From contig CAXVYS010000031.1 in assembly GCA_963422675.2 (NCBI GenBank), positions 23,278-87,277 of the forward strand: 64,000 nt of DNA, written 5' to 3'. This document shows, in pieces, positions 36,099 to 44,577 of this stretch. A model generated the notes under the pieces. That model was given only the letters and a program-made list of their open reading frames with translations. It did not search any database and was not told where the DNA came from. The DNA is from UBA4416 sp963422675. GTDB lineage: Bacteria; Bacteroidota; Bacteroidia; B-17B0; Aurantibacillaceae. A program made the position numbers and the translations under genes. Each line of letters starts with the position of its first letter. The stretch's first letter is position 1.

Positions 36099-37061
36099 TT
36101 ATTTAGTTTCATTTTTCTTTTTAATTTTTTTGAAATATTTTTTAAACGGCCATGAGTATTTTAAGGCTTCCATATTTTCATTAAAATTTTTAGCTCCCTT
36201 ATCAATACTTTTAATGCCATTATTTACATTGTAGATAAAGCTTGTATCATTCAATAAAACACCTACTGAACCTTGTCCCTGTTTAAGTCGTTTAATAATG
36301 TGAGAAATATCGCCTGTAATGATAGCAGCGCTATCACTCACTTTCTGAAGATTTATAATAGTTTGATATATTCCTGATGAGAACGAGGTATCTGTTATCA
36401 GTGCCCCAATACTGCCTTTTCCGTTCTTTATATGATCTGTTATTCCTTTTAAATTACCTGTTACAGACAGGGCCTGATTACTCATCAATTTTATATTTAC
36501 AACCGATGTTTTCAGGTTTCCTGCAACTACGGTATCCATAAGTAAGCTCCAAAGATTATTTTTACCATTAATTTTGTCCGTAATTGTTCTTAAGTTATAA
36601 GAAATAACTTTTACATTTTCATTTGTGGCATCTAATGTTCTTAACATTTCATCCTGTTCAATAGGATTTAATGTTTGTAATACATCATTTTCATGAACAC
36701 TCGTAGAAGGAGGAGAAACTGAATTTATATTCACTAGTTTATTACCCATTAAGCCATCTGTTCCAACACTTGCCATGGCATTTTTTTTGATATATGGTTG
36801 GATCTTTTTTTCTAATAACATCACTACATTCACAGTCGAATCATTTATGATGTCAACTGATTGAACAGTCCCAATATCAATGCCCGCAAAACGCACATTG
36901 TTTCCTTTCATCAATCCATTTACATCATGGAATTTTGCCACTATTTTGAATGTATTGCCAAACAGATTTTGCTTGGTGCCAATAAAGTAGAGGGAGGCAA
37001 TTAGCAATAGAGTACCAATTGTAACAAATAGACCGAGCTTTGTATTTTTAGAATTCTCCAT
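36099..37061 (-). CDS. mlaD: MlaD/MCE-family lipid-transport protein
   Basis: 320 residues. One N-terminal membrane anchor (LGLFVTIGTLLLIASLYFIG) followed by the MCE domain (about 36-115: FKIVAKFHDVNGLMKGNNVR, FAGIDIGTVQSVDII). A helical tail follows that includes two related repeats, GKGSIGALITDTSFSSGIYQ and GQGSVGVLLNDTSFIYNV. MCE proteins form hexameric lipid channels in the envelope. Here the gene follows the ATPase and permease genes, giving an MlaEFD set without MlaB or MlaC. Retrograde or anterograde phospholipid movement is likely; direction unknown. Confidence 0.9.
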   Translation of the reverse strand: MENSKNTKLGLFVTIGTLLLIASLYFIGTKQNLFGNTFKIVAKFHDVNGLMKGNNVRFAGIDIGTVQSVDIINDSTVNVVMLLEKKIQPYIKKNAMASVGTDGLMGNKLVNINSVSPPSTSVHENDVLQTLNPIEQDEMLRTLDATNENVKVISYNLRTITDKINGKNNLWSLLMDTVVAGNLKTSVVNIKLMSNQALSVTGNLKGITDHIKNGKGSIGALITDTSFSSGIYQTIINLQKVSDSAAIITGDISHIIKRLKQGQGSVGVLLNDTSFIYNVNNGIKSIDKGAKNFNENMEALKYSWPFKKYFKKIKKKNETK

Positions 37062-37070
37062 TGTAATTAG

Positions 37071-37847
37071 TTATTCAAAAAATGGTTTGATTTTAATATC
37101 TTTTGAGTTTTTTAATTTTTCATAATTTCCTTGAGTATTACATTGTCCATCGAGCAATAGAATAATTCTGTCTGAAGTAATTTTGACACAATTCATATCA
37201 TGTGAAATAATAATAGAAGAGGTATTGTATTTTTTAGCCAGTTCCCGCATGAGATTACTTATCTCAGTGCCGGTTATTGGGTCAAGGCCGGCAGTGGGCT
37301 CGTCATATAAAATGATTTCCGGTTTAAGGATCAACGTTCTTGCCAGTGCAATTCGTTTTTTCATTCCTCCTGAAAGTTCTGATGGATTCAGGTCAATAGT
37401 ATGTTCAAGTCCGACATTTATAAGGACTTCTAGAACCTTTGTGTTTAACTCTTCCTTTGAAAATTTCCCCGAATGCCTTCTTAAAGAAAATTCTAGATTC
37501 TCTCTAACCGTCATGGAATCGTATAGCGCATTACTTTGAAATAGGAATCCTACTTTGGCCCGAATCTTATCAAGTTCCTCCTGATCAATATCTGGAATAT
37601 TTTTCCCTAAAACTTTTATGCTGCCTTTATCAGGTTTAATAAGGCCTATAATACACTTTATCAGAACTGATTTTCCAGAACCAGATTTTCCAAGAACTAC
37701 TAAATTCTCACCTTTATTCAAATCCAGATTAATATTTTTTAGTACATGGTTATTACCGAATGACTTATACACATTTCTTAATTGTATTACAGGTTCGTCT
37801 TCCGTAACAAATTCTTTTTGTGGCTGTATATTTGTTTCTGTAATCAT
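37071..37847 (-). CDS. mlaF: ABC transporter ATPase, MlaF-type
   Basis: 258 residues with a complete ATPase: Walker A GKSGSGKSVLIKCI, Q-loop in GFLFQSNALYDSMTVREN, signature LSGGMKKRIALARTL, Walker B IILYDEPTAGLDP and H-loop SSIIISHDMN. The SGGM signature and SNALYDSMTV are characteristic of the MlaF/Ttg2A group. It energises lipid transfer by MlaE and MlaD. Its start overlaps the mlaE stop by 4 bp. Confidence 0.9.
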   Translation of the reverse strand: MITETNIQPQKEFVTEDEPVIQLRNVYKSFGNNHVLKNINLDLNKGENLVVLGKSGSGKSVLIKCIIGLIKPDKGSIKVLGKNIPDIDQEELDKIRAKVGFLFQSNALYDSMTVRENLEFSLRRHSGKFSKEELNTKVLEVLINVGLEHTIDLNPSELSGGMKKRIALARTLILKPEIILYDEPTAGLDPITGTEISNLMRELAKKYNTSSIIISHDMNCVKITSDRIILLLDGQCNTQGNYEKLKNSKDIKIKPFFE

Positions 37848-38611
37848 GTCAGTTTTAAAAGATCTGTTATTTGAACCGCAACTAGATCAAGAATGAATAC
37901 AAGTAGCGAAGAAATAACAACCGCTGAATTTGCCGACCGGCCAACGCCCTCGGTACCTTTACTTGAATTATATCCTTTATAACAACCAACCAGACCAATA
38001 GCAAAACCAAACAAAAAAGTTTTGGCAATGGAAGGGATAACATCGCCAAAGGAAAGTGTATTAAACACCTGATTCCAAAACAGATCCCAGCTTACCACGC
38101 CTCGTATATTTGTTCCTAAATAACTACCATAAAGGGAAATGGTATCAGCTAATACAACAAGGATTGGAATCATTAAAGTAGTTGCCATTACCCTTGTCAC
38201 TATTAAGTACTTAAATGGATTTGTCCCAGAAACTTCCATGGCATCGATTTGTTCAGTTACTTTCATAGAACCGAGCTCCGCGCCAATACCACTGCCAATT
38301 TTACCCGCGCAAATAAGTGCGGTAATTACAGGAGCAATTTCACGAACCAACGAAACCGATACCATTTTAGGAAGCCATGCTTCGGCTCCAAATTCAACCA
38401 ATGTTGGTCGTGATTGTATGGTAATTACCAACCCCATAATAAAGGCTGTAATGATAACAAGTGGAACAGATTTGTAGCCGATATAATAACATTGCCGCAT
38501 TAATTCGGAAAACTCATACCGTGGCTTAGAAGCTTCTTTAAAAAACCTGACTGTAAATCTGGAGATATCACCAGCTTCAGACAAAAAATTATTTAAAATT
38601 TTAGTATTCAT
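37844..38611 (-). CDS. mlaE: MlaE-type permease
   Basis: 255 residues from ATG 38611, chosen because it overlaps the upstream stop in an ATGA arrangement; the in-frame ATG at 38656 would extend 45 bp into the neighbour. Five or so membrane helices with family motifs SVPLVIITAFIMGLVITIQS, VREIAPVITALICAGKIGSG, IGAELGSMKVTEQIDAMEVS and FKYLIVTRVMATTLMIPIL. This is the inner-membrane permease of the MlaEFD lipid transporter. Confidence 0.9.
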   Translation of the reverse strand: MNTKILNNFLSEAGDISRFTVRFFKEASKPRYEFSELMRQCYYIGYKSVPLVIITAFIMGLVITIQSRPTLVEFGAEAWLPKMVSVSLVREIAPVITALICAGKIGSGIGAELGSMKVTEQIDAMEVSGTNPFKYLIVTRVMATTLMIPILVVLADTISLYGSYLGTNIRGVVSWDLFWNQVFNTLSFGDVIPSIAKTFLFGFAIGLVGCYKGYNSSKGTEGVGRSANSAVVISSLLVFILDLVAVQITDLLKLT

Positions 38612-38814
38612 TTGATAGTCGACTTCATTTTTTTGATCCACAGGTAAATAATCCATATAGCTGTTATCGTACAGAAACCCGTTATATATGGAAGGTAAGT
38701 CTTCAGATACTCATAAAAGCATAAACCGGCTATGATTCCGAAAGAGAAGACACATAATTTAAACAGGATTAACTGCGCATTGGACCAGGTTGTATTTATA
38801 AATAGAAATTTCAT
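38608..38814 (-). CDS. small two-helix membrane protein (68 aa)
   Basis: 68 residues with two hydrophobic segments (LILFKLCVFSFGIIAGLCFY and YITGFCTITAIWIIYLWIKK), a pattern of small Bacteroidota membrane proteins without known function. It is translationally coupled to mlaE by an ATGA overlap and follows the second stress-protein gene by 22 bp. A link to the lipid transporter is inferred from coupling only. Confidence 0.6.
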   Translation of the reverse strand: MKFLFINTTWSNAQLILFKLCVFSFGIIAGLCFYEYLKTYLPYITGFCTITAIWIIYLWIKKMKSTIK

Positions 38815-38836
38815 ATTCGTTAGTTTAAATTGCTTA

Positions 38837-39640
38837 TTATTCGTGAATTGCCATTACCGGAATTTTGGCTGAAAAGGCTATTTTTTTGCTATTTGATTCA
38901 GAAAAAAAATTATAAAATGCCGAATGTTTTTTGCTGATGATCGCAATCATATCTATATCTTCTGATACGCAGTATTTTTTCACTCCAGTCTGAATGTCAT
39001 TTGCTTTTATCTGGCCAATCTTTAAATTCTTTCCGTTTATCTTAAGCGTATCTATCACCGGGCCAAAAATCTCCCATTCTGTCCTTACATGGAGGAGATC
39101 TAATTTTGTTTTTGATTCTTTAATGAAATTTTCAAAACCCTTTAAAGAAGATTTGAGAAGCTTTTCACGGTTATCTACGGTAAGTAATACTTTTGATAAT
39201 TGATGATTCTTATAGTTTGATGGTACAATGATAACCGGGCAATCTATTTTACCTGTAATATCAACACCATGGCTTCCGTAAATGTATTTTGAAACCCTGT
39301 TTTTAATGGCAAGCCCCATTACAGTGGCTTCCACCCGGTGAGCTTTCGTGAAATTTTCCAACTCCTCTTTGAATCTCCCAAATGTTACAAAAGAGTCAAT
39401 TTTAATTTTCGGAAACTGGATTTGTAACCGGGTTATCAATTTACCTGTTTTTAGTTGGCTGATTGTTTTTTGTTCACTGTGTAAAATTCCATAAATCCCT
39501 GTGTTTGAATGGATAATGGGAGTGTTAAACATATTGAAAATAGTTAGCTTACAGCTAAGTTTATGTGCTAAAAATGCAGCGTATCTACAAGCATTATCGG
39601 AAGCTTCCGAAAAATCCGCACAAGCAATAATTGTTTTCAT
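38837..39640 (-). CDS. universal stress protein, two UspA domains
   Basis: 267 residues. First UspA domain (about 1-140) starts MKTIIACADFSEASDNACRY and contains IYGSHGVDITGKIDCPVIIV; the second (about 145-267) ends FFSESNSKKIAFSAKIPVMA. The ATP-binding glycines are degenerate. A class II FNR-like promoter precedes it (39663-39706), so it can be transcribed independently of the DoxX-led operon, leading into the small membrane protein and mlaEFD. Confidence 0.88.
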   Translation of the reverse strand: MKTIIACADFSEASDNACRYAAFLAHKLSCKLTIFNMFNTPIIHSNTGIYGILHSEQKTISQLKTGKLITRLQIQFPKIKIDSFVTFGRFKEELENFTKAHRVEATVMGLAIKNRVSKYIYGSHGVDITGKIDCPVIIVPSNYKNHQLSKVLLTVDNREKLLKSSLKGFENFIKESKTKLDLLHVRTEWEIFGPVIDTLKINGKNLKIGQIKANDIQTGVKKYCVSEDIDMIAIISKKHSAFYNFFSESNSKKIAFSAKIPVMAIHE

Positions 39641-39662
39641 AGATTAATTTTTAATTGTGAAA

Positions 39663-39706
39663 CAAAATTATTTCGAAAAAAATAATTTATAAATGAGTTG
39701 TATCAA
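39663..39706 (-). promoter_or_regulatory. FNR-like class II promoter of the 39.6-kb stress gene
   Basis: -7 element TAATTTTG on the minus strand (39670-39663). ATGAGTTGTATCAA (39693-39706) is centred at 39699.5, 36.5 bp from the -7 G, the class II position. The site has the same outer bases (ATGAG...ATCAA) as the class II site before doxX. Confidence 0.7.
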
Positions 39707-39729
39707 CCCGGATATAAATTGTTATCAGG

Positions 39730-40098
39730 TTAGGATGTTTTACTAAGGTCTTCTCCCTGCATATTTTGTTCTTCTAATGTCCAGTTATCTGTTACCGTTG
39801 TTTCGAGCCAGGTTTTACCCGATTTTCGGAATACCTGAATACCTAAGCCATATACATTGCCAAAATCCTGCTCAAGCTCAGAAACGGTCATTCCTGGAAT
39901 AATAGTAATTTCACCTGTATTATGAACGGTTCTGCATTCTTCTAAAGTTTTACTGTTATGCTTTATAAATTTTTTTGAAGATGCACCGCCTTTTTTATGA
40001 GGCTTCGAAAAAAACTCCAATTTAAGGTATGGAAATAGCTGATTGAATTCTTCCTGTATAGCAAAGATCTTTCTATGGTCGTTAATAGTTATTTTCAT
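39730..40098 (-). CDS. conserved small protein of unknown function (122 aa)
   Basis: 122 residues, soluble, mixed alpha/beta: IFAIQEEFNQLFPYLKLEFF, IIPGMTVSELEQDFGNVYGL, GIQVFRKSGKTWLETTVTD. Proteins of this kind appear next to UspA genes in Bacteroidota but have no established function. It lies between two tandem-UspA genes, 53 bp from the upstream one, and is probably part of the same transcript. Confidence 0.7.
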   Translation of the reverse strand: MKITINDHRKIFAIQEEFNQLFPYLKLEFFSKPHKKGGASSKKFIKHNSKTLEECRTVHNTGEITIIPGMTVSELEQDFGNVYGLGIQVFRKSGKTWLETTVTDNWTLEEQNMQGEDLSKTS

Positions 40099-40151
40099 GA
40101 GTTTATATTTATCTGTTTGTTATTGTTGAGTTAATTTCAGGCATCAGTTCA

Positions 40152-40976
40152 TCACTCATGTAAAGCGAGCAATGGAACATGAGTATGAAATGCCATTCGT
40201 TTAGTAGTTGACTCGGAAAAGAGCTTTTCAAAAAAAGATTTCTGTCTGGGAATCATGACCACCATATCCATATGCATCTTCGAAACGTAGTCGTTTATTC
40301 CAATTACGACTTCATCATTTGTAACCGGGTGAAAGGAGTGATCCAGCTGTTTAAGAGCATCGTCCAGTCTTAAACCCTCAACTGCTATTTCAAGATCAAT
40401 AATCTTGGGAGACTCTTTAACAACGTTCAAAATGTAAATATGGGAATCGAACATTGCAGCCATTTCTTTTAGTGGCCATAATAAGGATTTATGAATATGT
40501 TTATAATCGCAAGCCAATACAATTTTTTTAGGAATTTTAAATTTCACATGCTGGTCGATGGCCATAACAGGGCATGTTGATTTCCGTATTAATGAAGTAG
40601 TAACACTCCCGATCAGTTTTTCTGTTAAATATCCGGCACCTTGCATTCCCATCACGATAAGATCTGTTTTGTTCTCTTTTGCAAAGAGGTTTATTTCTTC
40701 AACGGCAAATCCGCATTTGCAAGCATATTCTATGGCTAATGCATTACCATGTTTTAACCGGATGTTTTTTTTGATCTTTTTTAAATTATCTATGGCGGAT
40801 TGTTCAAGATCTCCGATAGTAGGTAAAGCTATCACTGCTTCTGTTGTAATAACCGGAATATCATAAGCATGAAACAGAATTAATTTTGACTGAGTTATTT
40901 TAGCAATTTGAACAGCGTATTCTATGGCGTTATCTGAAATTTCAGAAAAATCTGTAGGAACAAGGATTGTTTTCAT
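40152..40976 (-). CDS. universal stress protein, two UspA domains
   Basis: 274 residues. The first domain (MKTILVPTDFSEISDNAIEY to STCPVMAID, about 1-143) has the better ATP-type motif GMQGAGYLTEKLIGSVTTSL; the second (about 150-274) ends EKLFSESTTKRMAFHTHVPL. Follows a small membrane-protein gene by 17 bp in the DoxX-led operon. Expected to be induced at low oxygen together with the oxidase genes. Confidence 0.9.
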   Translation of the reverse strand: MKTILVPTDFSEISDNAIEYAVQIAKITQSKLILFHAYDIPVITTEAVIALPTIGDLEQSAIDNLKKIKKNIRLKHGNALAIEYACKCGFAVEEINLFAKENKTDLIVMGMQGAGYLTEKLIGSVTTSLIRKSTCPVMAIDQHVKFKIPKKIVLACDYKHIHKSLLWPLKEMAAMFDSHIYILNVVKESPKIIDLEIAVEGLRLDDALKQLDHSFHPVTNDEVVIGINDYVSKMHMDMVVMIPRQKSFFEKLFSESTTKRMAFHTHVPLLALHE

Positions 40977-40993
40977 GGGATAGGATTTGAAAG

Positions 40994-41299
40994 TTAAAAA
41001 ACGAAAACTACTAAGTCAAGAATCAGAGCGATAGCACTTACATAAATGATAACTCTCATGGGAGCAACGGCAAGTACTAAAGCCAAAGCAATAATGGTTG
41101 GAAATGCCACCATGGAAAGTTTTAGAAGATTGTCATTTGCTCCAAATGAAGCAGCTAATCCTCCAAGACAGCCCAAAATAACTACCAGAATGGCTATGAT
41201 CCCGAAACGATTAAATTCCATATTTTTCCATATAGTTGATGTTGACTTGCTTTCTGAATAAGAAGTGTTTTTGTGGATTGTTTTAATAGTTGTTTCCAT
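40994..41299 (-). CDS. small membrane protein (101 aa)
   Basis: 101 residues: a polar N-terminus of about 30 residues, then three hydrophobic segments (IIAILVVILGCLGGLAASFG, LSMVAFPTIIALALVLAVA, VIIYVSAIALILDLVVFVF). No family recognised. It lies 11 bp after doxX and 17 bp before a stress-protein gene in one operon. A role in the membrane under low oxygen is inferred from context. Confidence 0.7.
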   Translation of the reverse strand: METTIKTIHKNTSYSESKSTSTIWKNMEFNRFGIIAILVVILGCLGGLAASFGANDNLLKLSMVAFPTIIALALVLAVAPMRVIIYVSAIALILDLVVFVF

Positions 41300-41310
41300 G
41301 ATTTTGTGTT

Positions 41311-41727
41311 TTAGGGTTTAAAAAATAAGGTGTCGAGCGAAGCGATATGCCAGCTTTGTGGTATGACAAGAAGAAAAAGAATTAAAATGAGTCTTGGAAA
41401 TACATGGCGGGTATTCCACATGGGTGTAGTAATACCAAATCCAATGGCCGCAATAATCAGGTTAATTCCCAAAAGATATAAGGCCGAGTATTCAAAAAGG
41501 CCAATGATTAATAAGAATCCGCCAATAAGTTCTGTATAGGATGTAAACCACGATGCACAAATAATCAAGAATTTCGGTATGCCCTTTTTGGAAAATTCAT
41601 TTTCAAAAGTATCAATAACATTCTTTATTTTTACCTTAAAAACCGCATCATATCCTTGAAAAAAAAACAGGCAACCTAAAAATACCCTTGCAATGAGTGC
41701 CGTAGCGATGTAATGATATTGATTCAT
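41311..41727 (-). CDS. DoxX-family membrane protein
   Basis: 138 residues from ATG 41727. The in-frame ATG at 41754 would lie almost at the predicted transcription start (-7 element at 41763-41770), so the inner start is preferred. Four membrane helices and the DoxX pattern ARVFLGCLFFFQGYDAVFKV, GIPKFLIICASWFTSYTELI, GGFLLIIGLFEYSALYLLG. DoxX-like proteins are linked to quinone or thiosulfate chemistry in some species, but most are uncharacterised. First gene of the stress operon running to mlaD and beyond. Confidence 0.8.
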   Translation of the reverse strand: MNQYHYIATALIARVFLGCLFFFQGYDAVFKVKIKNVIDTFENEFSKKGIPKFLIICASWFTSYTELIGGFLLIIGLFEYSALYLLGINLIIAAIGFGITTPMWNTRHVFPRLILILFLLVIPQSWHIASLDTLFFKP

Positions 41728-41762
41728 AATTTCCACTTTTTTTGTTTCAAACAATTATGAAA

Positions 41763-41829
41763 CAAAGGTAGGGACGTTATAAAAGATTAGAAATGAGAAA
41801 GATCAAAAGGGGGTATGATCTTTATCATA
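41763..41829 (-). promoter_or_regulatory. tandem FNR-like class I + II promoter of the DoxX operon
   Basis: Perfect -7 element TACCTTTG on the minus strand (41770-41763). Class II site ATGAGAAAGATCAA (41793-41806) is centred 36.5 bp, and class I site TATGATCTTTATCATA (41814-41829, a perfect palindrome) 58.5 bp, from the -7 G. The two sites are 22 bp apart, two helical turns. Confidence 0.8.
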
Positions 41830-41863
41830 GTCGAAAAAACAACTTCTAATGTATAAGCATTAA

Positions 41864-42922
41864 TTAGTTTTTCATTTTGACTAGCTTGTCATAATTAAGA
41901 ATTGAGATGGTGCCACCAGCTATTTCTATAAATTTATCTTCCTTAAAATCGCTTAAGGTTCTGATAACAGTTTCAGTAGCTGTTCCTACCATATTAGCAA
42001 GGTCTTCTCTCGAAATATTCATACTGAACTTTAGTTCGTCGTCCTTTTTATACTTATCAGAAAGTTTCACAAGCGCTTCTGCCACTCTTTTTCTTACCGA
42101 ATGATAAGCCAACTTCACTAATTGTTTTTCATTTTCACGCAAATTATTTGATAATAACTCAATGAATCTGCGAGATACTTCAGCGTTTTTATAAATCAAT
42201 GAAAAAAAGTCTTCTTTAGGGATCATATAAATCTCAGAGTCTTCCAGTGTTGTTGCTGAACTGGCATATTTTTCGCCCTGTAATAAAGAAAGGTAACCGA
42301 AAAAATCACCTTCTTTATGCAATTCAGTAATTAACTCCTTACCCGATTCACTTGTTTGATAGGTTTTTACTTTCCCCTTGCTTACAAAATAGATTCCTTT
42401 TGGGAAACTGCCCTCTTTATAAATATCATCTTTCTTTTTATAAATTCTTATGTCGCGTTCTTCCGAAAGTTTTTTAAGGGAGTCTATTCCTTTTGCTTCA
42501 TTAATGAAATCATTAATGCCCGCCATGTTTTTGGTAAATTCCTTTTTCAAAATGTCATTTTTTTTAAGCCGACTTTCAATCGCATTCAACAATTCCACAT
42601 CGTCAAAGGGTTTGGTTAAATAATCATCTGCTCCCATTTCCATTCCTTTTCTAAAATCGCTCCGTTCAGCCTTTGCCGTTAAAAAAATAAAAGGAATGCC
42701 TGCTGTTTCTTCATTCTTTGATAATAAGTGTAGAGCTCCGTGTCCATCTAATACAGGCATCATGATGTCACAAATGATCAGATCGGGTTTCTCTTTTTTT
42801 GCCAGTTCAACACCTTCTTTCCCGTTTACCGCAGTAATCACTTTGTATTGTGATAATGTTAGGATCTCCGCCGTATTTTCCCGTACATCGGTATTATCTT
42901 CTATCAAAAGAATTGTTTTCAT
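41864..42922 (-). CDS. receiver domain fused to a Crp/Fnr-type regulator
   Basis: 352 residues from ATG 42922, which follows the kinase stop by 1 bp; the longer frame would overlap the kinase. Receiver domain about 1-120 with Asp52 in IICDIMMP and Lys in DDYLTKPFDD. A cyclic-nucleotide-binding barrel (about 150-260: SFPKGIYFVSKGKVKTYQ, GKELITELHKEGDFFGYLSL) follows, then a Crp winged helix (about 265-352: ISREDLANMVGTATETVIR). No N-terminal iron-sulfur cysteine cluster, so not classic FNR. The recognition helix TETVIR differs from CRP (RETVGR). A phosphorylation-gated FNR-like activator is my reading; it is the candidate for the ATGAT-type sites. Confidence 0.85.
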   Translation of the reverse strand: MKTILLIEDNTDVRENTAEILTLSQYKVITAVNGKEGVELAKKEKPDLIICDIMMPVLDGHGALHLLSKNEETAGIPFIFLTAKAERSDFRKGMEMGADDYLTKPFDDVELLNAIESRLKKNDILKKEFTKNMAGINDFINEAKGIDSLKKLSEERDIRIYKKKDDIYKEGSFPKGIYFVSKGKVKTYQTSESGKELITELHKEGDFFGYLSLLQGEKYASSATTLEDSEIYMIPKEDFFSLIYKNAEVSRRFIELLSNNLRENEKQLVKLAYHSVRKRVAEALVKLSDKYKKDDELKFSMNISREDLANMVGTATETVIRTLSDFKEDKFIEIAGGTISILNYDKLVKMKN

Positions 42923-42923
42923 G

Positions 42924-44102
42924 TTATTGTGGAATAATAATGGTAAATGTTGTTCCTTTATGTTCTTCACTCTCAAAATTGATAGAGCCATTCATGAGCT
43001 CAGCATACTTTGCAACAATATTTAGACCTAAGCCCGTGCCTTGTATATGTGTTGCATTATGTCCTCTAAAAAATCGTTCAAATAAATGTTTTTGGTCTTC
43101 TTTAGTAATACCTATACCATTATCCTTAACGGATATTCTGAAAGAGTAACTGGATACCTGGGAATTAATTTCAATAGATTCACTTTCCGGAGAAAATTTG
43201 ATGGCATTTGAGATAAGATTAAACAACACATTTTTCAATAATTTTTTGTCAACGAGTGCGGTTTCGGAACCACTATGCTGATGAACGATGTTTTGGTCAT
43301 TAACAGCCATTGGTTTCATTTCTGAAATAATATCCATTACATAATTCTTTACATTTATTTCTTCAGGCATATTTTCAATTTTGCCTTCCTCCAATTTACT
43401 AACGGAAAGAAAGTCGTTTAAAATATCCGTTAAATTATTGATAGATGTTTTTATTTTTGTAACATGCTTGCTCTGGTTTTCCGTATCCTTTTGCTCGCCA
43501 TATTTGGTTACCAAAGATAAGGAGGACATCATAGTTGTAAGTGGCGTTCTAAATTCATGGGAAGCCATAGACACGAATCTTGATTTCAGCTCATTTAGTT
43601 CTTTTTCCTTTTTCAGGGCGTTATGAAGATCTTTTTTCGTTTTTTCCAGTTCCTGAATAGCTTCTTCGAGTATAAGCGTTCTGTTTTTTACCTGTTTTTC
43701 CAGTTCAAAAGAATAATTTTTGAGCCTTTCTTCAGATTGCTTCCGTAAGGTAATATCCACAATAAATGCTACTACAAATTTTCCTTCAAGAGTAGAATAG
43801 GGACTCAAACTTATCTCAACCGGTAATTCAGTACCATCTTTTCTCAAGCCATATAATTCCATTCCTGCTCCCATAGATCTGGCACGAGGATTTACATTGT
43901 AGTGCTCACGATGCTGCATATGTGCTGAAAATCGTGCAGGAATTAAAACTTCGATCCTTTTATCCAGTAACTCGCCAGACTCATATCTGAACAGTTTCTC
44001 CGCACTTGGGTTGACGTTAATAATTTCTCCCCGTTCATTAGTGATCAATATTCCTTCTGTTGCATAAAGAAACAGAGCATCAATGCCTTCTTTTGTTTGC
44101 AT
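42924..44102 (-). CDS. PAS-domain histidine kinase (FixL-like layout)
   Basis: 392 residues from ATG 44102; an in-frame TTG at 44126 is less likely. PAS domain about 5-120 (EGILITNERGEIINVNPSAE, then IPARFSAHMQHREHYNVN, LYGLRKDGTELPVEISLSP, FVVAFIVDITLRKQ). A coiled linker leads to HisKA with His182 in SMASHEFRTPLTTM, then an ATPase domain with NLISNAIKF, DNGIGI and GTGLGLNI. The PAS resembles oxygen-sensing FixL modules; His residues in AHMQHREH fall near the haem-ligand position, but alignment is needed. Adjacent and coupled to the receiver-Crp gene, so they form a two-component pair. Confidence 0.85.
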   Translation of the reverse strand: MQTKEGIDALFLYATEGILITNERGEIINVNPSAEKLFRYESGELLDKRIEVLIPARFSAHMQHREHYNVNPRARSMGAGMELYGLRKDGTELPVEISLSPYSTLEGKFVVAFIVDITLRKQSEERLKNYSFELEKQVKNRTLILEEAIQELEKTKKDLHNALKKEKELNELKSRFVSMASHEFRTPLTTMMSSLSLVTKYGEQKDTENQSKHVTKIKTSINNLTDILNDFLSVSKLEEGKIENMPEEINVKNYVMDIISEMKPMAVNDQNIVHQHSGSETALVDKKLLKNVLFNLISNAIKFSPESESIEINSQVSSYSFRISVKDNGIGITKEDQKHLFERFFRGHNATHIQGTGLGLNIVAKYAELMNGSINFESEEHKGTTFTIIIPQ

Positions 44103-44180
44103 TTTATGTTTACTTATATGATTCAAGGCTAAGATACGAATTAATCAGGAGTGAAAATAATAGGAATTACTTGTCTAAAA

Positions 44181-44247
44181 TATGATAAAAGTCATGTGTT
44201 GTTTTGATGACCCTCAGCACTAAATCAGTCGCTTTGTAAGACTTTTG
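44181..44247 (+). promoter_or_regulatory. tandem FNR-like class I + II promoter of the thioredoxin operon
   Basis: -7-like GACTTTTG (44240-44247). Class I site TATGATAAAAGTCATG (44181-44196, TGA/TCA centre 44188.5) is 58.5 bp, and class II site TTGATGACCCTCAG (44204-44217, centre 44210.5) 36.5 bp, before the final G. The class I site also lies 59.5 bp from a TATCTTAG facing the kinase gene, so it may serve both directions. Confidence 0.6.
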
Positions 44248-44273
44248 GTATAAAATCTATAAAAACGAAACCT

Positions 44274-44576
44274 ATGAAAGCTAAGAAAATTTACACGCTG
44301 CATAAGGAAAATAAAGAATGGATGAATGACCTACTGGCAGAGGTTGAGCATTTTCAAAACCAATTCATTCTTCAATCGGATACTATTGGAAGCCAGAAAC
44401 ATGAGGTCAATCTCAATAATGATAGCGTAAATTGCGAAATTCAAAAAACCAATGTTGCCTTGGAATGCCATAGGCAGGAAGATCATATCGTTTTGAAAGA
44501 AAGGGCAAGCAGTTTTAAGAAAATTTTCAATTTTCTTAAAACTGAACTTAGTGTATTTATAAGTGAATGGATATAA
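44274..44576 (+). CDS. small soluble protein of unknown function (100 aa)
   Basis: 100 residues, highly charged and mostly helical, with coiled-coil character (LHKENKEWMNDLLAEVEHFQ and LKERASSFKKIFNFLKTEL). It has two cysteines and several histidines (VNCEIQKTNVALECHRQEDH) that could bind a metal. No family recognised. Its stop is 1 bp before the thioredoxin-like start, and both follow a tandem FNR-like promoter, so it belongs to the low-oxygen regulon. Confidence 0.65.
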   Translation: MKAKKIYTLHKENKEWMNDLLAEVEHFQNQFILQSDTIGSQKHEVNLNNDSVNCEIQKTNVALECHRQEDHIVLKERASSFKKIFNFLKTELSVFISEWI

Positions 44577-44577
44577 A

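Noticed and set aside
41864..42922. Classic iron-sulfur FNR
   Set aside because: No N-terminal cysteine cluster; a receiver domain takes that place.
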